Origin: Gallionella sp.
Lineage (GTDB): Bacteria; Pseudomonadota; Gammaproteobacteria; Burkholderiales; Gallionellaceae
Direction of reading: 5' to 3'
Length of the DNA stretch: 64,000 bases
Assembly (NCBI GenBank): GCA_028714075.1
Contig: JAQTMZ010000009.1
Span: 62,001 to 126,000 of the forward strand
Numbering within the stretch: position 1 is the first letter of the stretch; each line of letters begins with the position of its first letter. Both the position numbers and the translations under genes were made by a program. Below are positions 29,435 through 37,090 of the stretch, piece after piece. The notes beneath the pieces are model-generated. The model was given only the letters and a program-made list of their open reading frames with translations, searched no databases and was not told the origin of the DNA.

Positions 29435-30532
29435 ATGAAATTCTGGAAAAGAAGTTGCTCGTTGCTGGCTTTGTGGTGGTTATGTTGCGGGGTGACATGG
29501 GCGGGGGATGTGCAGAAGCCCGCAGGTGAATGTGCAGCAGAGAGTGGCAAACACATCCTGTGGGAAAACGATGTATTTACCGGGAAGCTGCTTGGGCGTT
29601 CGGACAAGTGGTATACGAATGGTATCAAGGTTTACAACAGCTACCAGCCGGATTGTGTTCCCGGCTATCTGCCCGATTTTCTGGAAGACCGGATAAGGGG
29701 TTTCGGCGACGATGGCCGTTACGCTATACAGACCGGTAATGTTGTCGGCCAGTTGATGTTCACCCCGAAGAATCTCACCATTTCTGCGCCGCAGCCGATG
29801 GATCGCTTCTGGGGCGGCTGGCTGTATGTGGGCATCGTCGCACAAAGGCAGCCTTATGACACGCAGCAAAAAAAAGGAAACAAGGATGAACTGGAAACGC
29901 TGGAACTGGACGTGGGTGTAACTGGGCCTATTTCTGGCGCCGAGCAGGTGCAGCGGGGCATCCATGCGCTCAGCAATTCGACCATGCCGTATGGCTGGGG
30001 CAACCAGATCAAGACTGAACCCGGAATCCAGTTTAATTACTCGCGCATCAGGCGTGCATGGAAATATCCGGACAACGGCAAGCCGCCGAACCTGGATTTT
30101 TCCTGGCACTATGGCGGCGCGGCGGGGACGCTGTTCGACTATGTGAACGGCGGGTTTACGGTTCGCCTGGGCAGTAAATTGACGGATGAAGCACCAAATG
30201 TGATCGAGAGTCCGTCCATCGGCCAGTTCAGGAAAACCAGCGATGCGTTGTATGCCTTGGCACGACTGGATATGAAGGGGGTTGCCCACAACACCTTTAT
30301 CGATGGCAGCCTGTTGCGGAAAGATCCGCATATGTCCTATTTGAGCAGCAAAAGGATCGTCCCCCAGTTTACTTCCGGCATAGTGGTGGAGTGGAAATAT
30401 AAGGATGACGGAATAGAGGATGGCGCCCGGTTGAGTTTTCTGATTCACCGGCGCGGCTCGGAATTCCACTCTCCTGATGGACCCGGGGCGATTTTCAATT
30501 TCGCCACACTGAATGTCGAGTGGGATCTCTGA
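29435..30532 (+). CDS. lipid A deacylase LpxR-family outer membrane protein
   Basis: Signal peptide; ENDVFTGKLLGRSDKWYTNGIKVYNSYQPD; WGGWLYVGIVAQRQ; LDVGVTGPISGAEQVQRGIH. Confidence 0.83.
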   Translation: MKFWKRSCSLLALWWLCCGVTWAGDVQKPAGECAAESGKHILWENDVFTGKLLGRSDKWYTNGIKVYNSYQPDCVPGYLPDFLEDRIRGFGDDGRYAIQTGNVVGQLMFTPKNLTISAPQPMDRFWGGWLYVGIVAQRQPYDTQQKKGNKDELETLELDVGVTGPISGAEQVQRGIHALSNSTMPYGWGNQIKTEPGIQFNYSRIRRAWKYPDNGKPPNLDFSWHYGGAAGTLFDYVNGGFTVRLGSKLTDEAPNVIESPSIGQFRKTSDALYALARLDMKGVAHNTFIDGSLLRKDPHMSYLSSKRIVPQFTSGIVVEWKYKDDGIEDGARLSFLIHRRGSEFHSPDGPGAIFNFATLNVEWDL

Positions 30533-30555
30533 CAGAACTCCAAGTATCCAAAAAT

Positions 30556-31917
30556 ATGGCAAAAGCAAAAACGATTTATTCCTGCACCGAATGCGGCGGA
30601 CAGACGCCGAAGTGGCAGGGGCAGTGCCCGCATTGCATGGAGTGGAACACGCTGATCGAATCGGTGGCCGAGGCTGCCGTACCCGGCGCTAAGAACCGTT
30701 TCAGCGCGCTGGCGGCGAGCGGCAAGGTGCAGTTGCTGTCCGAGGTCGAAGCGGCGGAAGTGCCGCGCACGCCGACCGGCATCGAGGAATTCGACCGCGT
30801 GCTGGGCGGCGGGCTGGTGGCCGGCGCGGTGGTGCTGATCGGCGGCGATCCGGGTATCGGCAAGTCCACGTTGCTGTTGCAAGTGCTGGCGCATCTGTCC
30901 AATCAACAAAATACCCTGTATGTCAGCGGCGAAGAATCGGCGCAGCAGATCGCGCTGCGCGCCAAGCGTCTGGCACTGGACGCGCGCAGTCTGCGCCTGC
31001 TGCCGGAAATCCAGCTGGAGAAAATCCAGGCGGCCATCACTGCGGACAAACCGGACGTGGTGGTGATCGACTCGATCCAGACCGTGTATTCCGAGCAGCT
31101 CACCTCCGCGCCCGGCTCGGTGGCGCAGGTGCGCGAATGCGCGGCGCAACTGACGCGCATCGCCAAGAGCCAGAACATCACCATCATTTTGGTCGGGCAC
31201 GTCACCAAGGAAGGCGCGCTGGCCGGGCCGCGGGTGCTCGAGCATATCGTCGACACGGTGCTGTATTTCGAGGGCGACACCCATTCCAGTTTCCGCCTGA
31301 TCCGCGCGTTCAAGAACCGCTTCGGCGCGGTGAACGAACTCGGTGTGTTCGCGATGACTGAGAAAGGCTTGCGCGAGGTGAGCAACCCGTCCGCGCTGTT
31401 CCTGTCGCAGCACGGCCAGCAGGTCGCCGGTTCCTGCGTGATGGTCACGCAGGAAGGCACGCGCCCGTTGCTGGTGGAAATCCAGGCGTTGCTCGACGAG
31501 GCGCATTCGCCCAATGTGCGGCGCCTGTCGCTGGGGCTGGAACAGAACCGGCTGGCGATGCTGCTCGCGGTGTTGCACCGCCATGCGGGTATCGCCTGCT
31601 ACGATCAGGACGTGTTCATCAACGCGGTGGGCGGCGTGAAAATCACCGAGCCGGGCGCCGATCTCGCGGTGATCCTCGCGATGGTCTCCAGCCTGCGCAA
31701 CAAGCCGCTGCCGGAGAAGCTGGTGGTGTTCGGCGAAGTGGGCCTCGCAGGCGAAGTGCGCCCGGTGCAGCGCGGCCAGGAGCGCCTGCGCGAAGCCGCC
31801 AAACTGGGCTTCACGCAGGCCATTATCCCCAAGGCGAACGCGCCAAAACAGAAGATTGCCGGCATCGAAATCATCGCGGTGGAGCGCGTCGAAGAGGCGG
31901 TAAACCGGATGAGGTAG
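30556..31917 (+). CDS. radA: DNA repair protein RadA
   Basis: MAKAKTIYSCTECGGQTPKWQGQCPHC zinc finger; LIGGDPGIGKSTLLLQ; KNRFG motif. Confidence 0.97.
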   Translation: MAKAKTIYSCTECGGQTPKWQGQCPHCMEWNTLIESVAEAAVPGAKNRFSALAASGKVQLLSEVEAAEVPRTPTGIEEFDRVLGGGLVAGAVVLIGGDPGIGKSTLLLQVLAHLSNQQNTLYVSGEESAQQIALRAKRLALDARSLRLLPEIQLEKIQAAITADKPDVVVIDSIQTVYSEQLTSAPGSVAQVRECAAQLTRIAKSQNITIILVGHVTKEGALAGPRVLEHIVDTVLYFEGDTHSSFRLIRAFKNRFGAVNELGVFAMTEKGLREVSNPSALFLSQHGQQVAGSCVMVTQEGTRPLLVEIQALLDEAHSPNVRRLSLGLEQNRLAMLLAVLHRHAGIACYDQDVFINAVGGVKITEPGADLAVILAMVSSLRNKPLPEKLVVFGEVGLAGEVRPVQRGQERLREAAKLGFTQAIIPKANAPKQKIAGIEIIAVERVEEAVNRMR

Positions 31918-32017
31918 AGGCACGGTGAGTTGTGCCCCTGCATTAGTTGTGCAGTCCGCCGTCTCGCGTTAAAGTGCGGGCACACTAAAAAGTAACCAAT
32001 CAGAGAGAGCGGCAGTT

Positions 32018-34549
32018 ATGGCATTAACCATTTTGGCGGCACTGACGATATTCATGGTGCTGATGTTTTTTCGCGCTTCCATTACCAGCTGGATTCTGGC
32101 GCTGATCGTGATTGTGGCGGTCGTGGCGATCCAGGCGCGTTTTCCGGATTCCATCTTGCTGGTGATTGGCGTCGCGCTGTTCCTGTTTGTCACGGTGTTC
32201 GGCATCCCCTCCCTGCGCCGTGCTGTGGTCAGCAGCGCGGTGCTCAAAATCTTCCGCAGAATCCTGCCGCAGATTTCCGCCACCGAACAGGAGGCGATCA
32301 ATGCCGGTACGGTGTGGTGGGACGGCGACCTGTTCAGCGGCAACCCGGATTGGCACAAGCTGCTGGCTTTTCCGAAATGCGGGTTGAGCGAAGCGGAGCA
32401 GGCCTTTCTCGATAACGAAGTAGAGCAGCTGTGCGCCATGCTGGACGATTGGGACATCACCCACAACCGCGCCGATCTGCCCCCCGAAGTCTGGCAGTTC
32501 ATCAAAATCAAGGGCTTCTTCGGCATGATCATCCCCAAGCACTACGGCGGGCTGGAGTTCTCGGCGCAGGCGCATTCGGCGGTGGTGAGCAAGGTCGCTT
32601 CGCGCAGTGGCACGGCGGCGGTCACGGTGATGGTGCCGAATTCGCTGGGTCCCGCCGAACTGTTGCTGCACTACGGCACCAACGCGCAAAAAGAGAAATA
32701 CCTGCGCCGCCTGGCGTATGGCGTGGATGTGCCGTGTTTCGCGCTGACCGGCCCGTTCGCCGGGTCGGATGCCGGCGCGATCCCCGACCACGGCGAGGTG
32801 TGCTACGGCGAATTCGCCGGCAAGCAGAATGTGCTGGGCATCCGCGTGACCTGGGAAAAACGCTATATCACGCTGGCTCCGGTGGCGACGCTGCTCGGCC
32901 TGGCATTCAAGCTGTATGACCCGAAGCAGATATTGGGCGGGGAAGTCAATCGCGGCATCACGCTCGCGCTGATTCCAACCGACACACCGGGGGTGCGTAT
33001 CGGCCGCCGCCACTTCCCGCTGAATTCCGCCTTCATGAACGGCCCGACGCAGGGCAAGGACGTGTTCATCCCGATGGACTTCATCATCGGCGGCACGGAG
33101 CGCATCGGGCAGGGCTGGCGCATGCTGATGGAATGTCTCGCGGCGGGGCGCTCGATCTCGTTGCCCGCCAGCAGCATCGGCGGCATGAAAATGGCGGCGC
33201 GCACCAGCGGCGCCTATTGCCGGGTGCGCAAGCAATTTCACCTGCCCATCGGCAAGTTCGAAGGCATCGAGGAACCGCTGGCGCGCATCGGCGCGCATAC
33301 CTACATGGTCGATGCGGCGCGCCAGCTCATTGCGTTGGCGCTGGATATCGGCGAGAAACCGTCGGTGCTTTCCGCGATCATCAAATACCACGCCACCGAG
33401 CGCGGGCGCATCGTCATGAACGACGCGATGGATGTGCACGGCGGCAAGGGAATTTGCCTCGGCCCGGACAATTATCTGGCGCGCGACTACCAGCAAACGC
33501 CCATCGGCATCACCGTGGAAGGCGCGAATATCCTGACGCGCAGCATGATGATCTTCGGGCAGGGTGCGATCCGTTCCCATCCTTACGTGCTCAAAGAGAT
33601 CATGGCGGTGCATGACGAGGACCACCGGCGCGCCGTGCACCAGTTCGACGAGGCGCTGTTCGGGCATATCGTCTTTGCCATGAGCAACGCGGCGCGCAGC
33701 TTCGTGTTCGGGCTGGCCGACGGGCGCGGCATCCCCGTGCCGCATGGCAGCGAAACCTACCGCTATTACCAGCGCTTGACGCGCTTCTCCACGGCATTCG
33801 CGCTGAGTGCTGACGTCGCGATGACGGTGCTGGGCGGTTCGCTGAAGCGGCGTGAAAAAATCTCCGCGCGTCTGGGCGACGTGCTGAGCCAGATGTATCT
33901 GTGCTCGGCGACGCTGAAACGCTTCGAGGATGACGGACGCCCCGCCGAAGACTTGCCGCTGCTGCATTGGGCGATACAGGACGCGCTGTACAAAATCCAG
34001 CAGGCGTTTGACGGCGTGATACAGAATTTCCCGAACGCCCTGATGCGCCGGATATTGGGCGTGCTGATTTTCCCGCTGGGGCTGCGTTTGTCGCCGCCTT
34101 CCGACCATCTCGGGCATCAGATCGCCGCGCTGCTGATGCAGCCGGGCGCGGCGCGCGACCGCCTGACCGCCGGAATGTATATACCGAAAGTGCATGATAA
34201 AGCTCACCATGCACTTTCCCCTCACCTCAATCCTCTCCCGCAGGCGGGAGAGGAGGCAAACGAATCGCTACGCGAGCTTTGCGTTTACGACGAGAAGGAT
34301 GCGGTCGGCGCACTGGAAGCCGCGCTGCATAGCACGCTGCTGTGCGAACCGTTGCAGGCCGAAGTGGAAGCGGCATACCGGGCCGGCAAGCTGAAGGCGC
34401 TGGAAGAATTGCCGCGCATCGCCGAGGCGCGCGATCAATCCATCATTACGGCGGAACAGGCGGCGCTGCTGGAGCGGGATTATGCGTTGCGCCGCAAGGT
34501 CATCATGGTGGACGATTTTGCGCCGGAGCAGTTGCGGGCAAATAAATAA
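32018..34549 (+). CDS. fadE: acyl-CoA dehydrogenase (FadE-type) carrying an in-frame repeat insertion
   Basis: FFGMIIPKHYGGLEFSAQAHS; VARDYQQTPIGITVEGANILTRSMMIFGQGAIR-type core; insertion peptide HHALSPHLNPLPQAGEEANESLRELC near the C-terminus. Confidence 0.92.
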   Translation: MALTILAALTIFMVLMFFRASITSWILALIVIVAVVAIQARFPDSILLVIGVALFLFVTVFGIPSLRRAVVSSAVLKIFRRILPQISATEQEAINAGTVWWDGDLFSGNPDWHKLLAFPKCGLSEAEQAFLDNEVEQLCAMLDDWDITHNRADLPPEVWQFIKIKGFFGMIIPKHYGGLEFSAQAHSAVVSKVASRSGTAAVTVMVPNSLGPAELLLHYGTNAQKEKYLRRLAYGVDVPCFALTGPFAGSDAGAIPDHGEVCYGEFAGKQNVLGIRVTWEKRYITLAPVATLLGLAFKLYDPKQILGGEVNRGITLALIPTDTPGVRIGRRHFPLNSAFMNGPTQGKDVFIPMDFIIGGTERIGQGWRMLMECLAAGRSISLPASSIGGMKMAARTSGAYCRVRKQFHLPIGKFEGIEEPLARIGAHTYMVDAARQLIALALDIGEKPSVLSAIIKYHATERGRIVMNDAMDVHGGKGICLGPDNYLARDYQQTPIGITVEGANILTRSMMIFGQGAIRSHPYVLKEIMAVHDEDHRRAVHQFDEALFGHIVFAMSNAARSFVFGLADGRGIPVPHGSETYRYYQRLTRFSTAFALSADVAMTVLGGSLKRREKISARLGDVLSQMYLCSATLKRFEDDGRPAEDLPLLHWAIQDALYKIQQAFDGVIQNFPNALMRRILGVLIFPLGLRLSPPSDHLGHQIAALLMQPGAARDRLTAGMYIPKVHDKAHHALSPHLNPLPQAGEEANESLRELCVYDEKDAVGALEAALHSTLLCEPLQAEVEAAYRAGKLKALEELPRIAEARDQSIITAEQAALLERDYALRRKVIMVDDFAPEQLRANK
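34187..34256. repeat. Palindromic repeat inside the fadE coding region (family D)
   Basis: AAAGTGCATG...CATGCACTTT followed by CCTCTCCCGCAGGCGGGAGAGG. Confidence 0.8.
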
Positions 34550-34594
34550 ACGCAAAAGGCATTAAAGATAACGCTGTTCATTTAAGAAAAATTT

Positions 34595-34664
34595 CCGTTC
34601 GCCCTGAGCTTGTCGAAGGGTGACGGGTTCGTGACTGGTGGTTCGACAGGCTCACCACGAACGG
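34595..34664. repeat. Intergenic inverted repeat, family C copy 1
   Basis: CCGTTCGCCCTGAGCTTGTCGAAGGG...GGTTCGACAGGCTCACCACGAACGG. Confidence 0.85.
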
Positions 34665-34696
34665 TTAAGTGAGTAATTTTGGGTCAAGAGGGCAAG

Positions 34697-36514
34697 ATGA
34701 ATGCATTGCTGGATGATGTAATCACACCGCAGCAGGCGGGTACGTTGTACGGGTTGTTCGTGGAGCGCGCACGGCGTTCGCCGGACAAGGTCGCCTACCA
34801 CTATTTCCAGCAGAATGACTGGCGCGACATCACCTGGAAGGAGATGCTCGGCGAGATAGCGCGCTGGCAGGCGGCGCTGGCCGGTTTGGGGTTGCAGCGC
34901 GGCGACCGCGTGGCGATCATGCTGCGCAATTGTCCTTACTGGATGATGTTCGACCAGGCGGCGATGTCGCTGGGGCTGGTGGTGGTGCCGCTGTACACCA
35001 TGGACAGGCCGGACAATGTCGCCTATATCGTCAACGATGCCGATGTGAAAGTGCTGCTGTTTGAAACCGACGAACAATGGCAGGCTTTGCGCACGGTGCG
35101 CGACCAGCTCGGCGGCGTGCGGCGTTTCGTGAGCATCGACAGGCTGTGCGACAGCGAAGAGCCGCGCCTGAAATGCATGGATGAATTCCTGCCGAAAACA
35201 GCGCAGTTGCAAGCAGAGGGAGCAAACGATCCGCCGCGCGGAATTTGTTCTAACGAGCTGGCCAGCATCATCTACACCTCCGGCACCACCGGCAAACCGA
35301 AAGGCGTGATGCTGAGTCACGCCAATATGCTGATCAACGCGCATTCCTGCCTGGGGTTTTTCCTGGTCAACTATAACGACACATTTTTATCCTTCCTGCC
35401 GCTGTCGCACACGTTCGAGCGCACGGTGGGCTACTACCTGTCGGTGATGGCCGGCGCGAAGGTCGCTTTTGCGCGCTCCGTCGCGCAACTGTCCGGCGAC
35501 TTGCATATCATCCGCCCCACCATCCTGATTTCGGTGCCGCGCATCTATGAACGCATTTACGGCGTGATAAGCGCCAAGCTGGAAGAAGGCTCGCCGCTGA
35601 AACGCAAGCTGTTCAACCTCGCCGTGGACATCGGCTGGGCGCGCTTTTTGCACCAGCAGGGGCGCGGCCCGTGGCAGGCGTCGTTCCTGCTCTGGCCGCT
35701 GTTGCAAAAGCTGGTCGCGCAAAAAGTCCTCGACCACCTTGGCGGGCGGCTGCGCGTCGCGCTGAGCGGCGGCGCGGCGCTGTCGCCGGAAATCTCGCGC
35801 GTGTTCATCGGGCTGGGGCTGCCGGTCATACAGGGCTACGGCCTGACCGAGACCAGCCCGGTGATCAGCGGCAACCATCCGGAAAATAATTTTCCCGACA
35901 GCGTCGGCCAGCCGATCCGCGATGTGCAGGTGAAGCTCGGCGAGCTGAACGCGCTGCTGGTGAAGGGGCCGAACGTGATGCTGGGCTACTGGAACAACCC
36001 GGAGGCGACCAAGGCCATCATCGACGCGGACGGCTGGCTGAATACCGGCGACGTGGTGCGCATCAGCGAAACCGGGCACATCTACATTACCGGGCGCATC
36101 AAGGAAATCATCGTCATGTCGAACGGCGAAAAAATCCCGCCAAGCGACATGGAGCTGGCGATCCTGAACGACCCCCTGTTCGACCAGGTTATGATCATCG
36201 GCGAAGGGCGTCCCTACCTGACGGCGCTGGTGGTGCTCAACCCGGAGGCATGGAAAAACTTCGCCAGGGAAATCGGCGTGCGCGCCGACATGCCGGAAGC
36301 CCTGACCGACAGCAGCGTGGAAGGCAAGGTATTGAAACGCATTGCGCTCGACCTGCGCGGCTTTCCCGGTTACGCGAATGTGCGCCGCGTGCTGCTGCAG
36401 CAACAGCCGTGGTCCATGGAAGACGGCCTGCTCACGCCCACCCTGAAGCTCAAGCGCAACAAGGTGGTGGAGCGGTTCGCGGCAGAGATCAAGCAGCTCT
36501 ACGAGAGGCGCTAA
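34697..36514 (+). CDS. AMP-dependent long-chain acyl-CoA synthetase
   Basis: IIYTSGTTGKPKGVMLSH; GYGLTETSPVISGN; GWLNTGDVVRISETGHIYITGRIKEIIVMSNGEK. Confidence 0.95.
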   Translation: MNALLDDVITPQQAGTLYGLFVERARRSPDKVAYHYFQQNDWRDITWKEMLGEIARWQAALAGLGLQRGDRVAIMLRNCPYWMMFDQAAMSLGLVVVPLYTMDRPDNVAYIVNDADVKVLLFETDEQWQALRTVRDQLGGVRRFVSIDRLCDSEEPRLKCMDEFLPKTAQLQAEGANDPPRGICSNELASIIYTSGTTGKPKGVMLSHANMLINAHSCLGFFLVNYNDTFLSFLPLSHTFERTVGYYLSVMAGAKVAFARSVAQLSGDLHIIRPTILISVPRIYERIYGVISAKLEEGSPLKRKLFNLAVDIGWARFLHQQGRGPWQASFLLWPLLQKLVAQKVLDHLGGRLRVALSGGAALSPEISRVFIGLGLPVIQGYGLTETSPVISGNHPENNFPDSVGQPIRDVQVKLGELNALLVKGPNVMLGYWNNPEATKAIIDADGWLNTGDVVRISETGHIYITGRIKEIIVMSNGEKIPPSDMELAILNDPLFDQVMIIGEGRPYLTALVVLNPEAWKNFAREIGVRADMPEALTDSSVEGKVLKRIALDLRGFPGYANVRRVLLQQQPWSMEDGLLTPTLKLKRNKVVERFAAEIKQLYERR

Positions 36515-36515
36515 C

Positions 36516-36920
36516 ATGGGCGAGAACCAGCCGCAAACCACCACCCTGCCGCAGCGCGAGCCGACCCTGCGCGTGGTCGCCATGCCTTCCGACTGCAACT
36601 ATACCGGCGACGTGTTCGGCGGCTGGATCATGGGGCAGGTGGATATCGCCGGCAGCATCCCGGCGCTGCACCGCGCCAAGGGCAGAATAGTGACGGTGGC
36701 GGTGAATTCCTTCATCTTCAAGCAGCCGCTGTTCATGGGTGATATCGTGAGTTTTTACACGCACATCGTCAAGGTCGGGCGCACCTCGATCACCGTGAAT
36801 GTCGAGGTGTATGCGCAACGCAACCCGGAGCGGCCGACCTGCGTGAAAGTGACCGAGGCGACGCTGACCTATGTGGCGGTGGACGATAACCGCAAACCGC
36901 GCGTCGTGCCTGCCGAGTAG
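36516..36920 (+). CDS. acyl-CoA thioesterase (YciA/hotdog family)
   Basis: LRVVAMPSDCNYTGDVFGGWIMGQVDIAGSIPALHRAKGR. Confidence 0.9.
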   Translation: MGENQPQTTTLPQREPTLRVVAMPSDCNYTGDVFGGWIMGQVDIAGSIPALHRAKGRIVTVAVNSFIFKQPLFMGDIVSFYTHIVKVGRTSITVNVEVYAQRNPERPTCVKVTEATLTYVAVDDNRKPRVVPAE

Positions 36921-36951
36921 ATTATTGATTCGGCAAGATGAATTATTAACC

Positions 36952-37033
36952 CCGTTCGGGCTGAGCTTGTCGAAGCCTGTCCCGAGCCAGCCGAAGTGGC
37001 ACATTTACCTTTCGACAGGCTCAAGGCGAACGG
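36952..37033. repeat. Intergenic inverted repeat, family C copy 2
   Basis: CCGTTCGGGCTGAGCTTGTCGAAGCC...CTTTCGACAGGCTCAAGGCGAACGG. Confidence 0.8.
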
Positions 37034-37090
37034 ACTTCAAATATGGATCGTTTCCATGCGGAACGCGAGAACAACAACCAAGAGGCCGAT

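Noticed and set aside
30445-31923. 492-aa minus-strand ORF opposite radA
   Set aside because: Shadow ORF; sense frame is unambiguous RadA.
32024-34225. 733-aa minus-strand ORF opposite fadE
   Set aside because: Antisense shadow ORF in GC-rich DNA; the sense frame encodes a convincing acyl-CoA dehydrogenase and the antisense protein is His/Arg/Gln-rich low-complexity.
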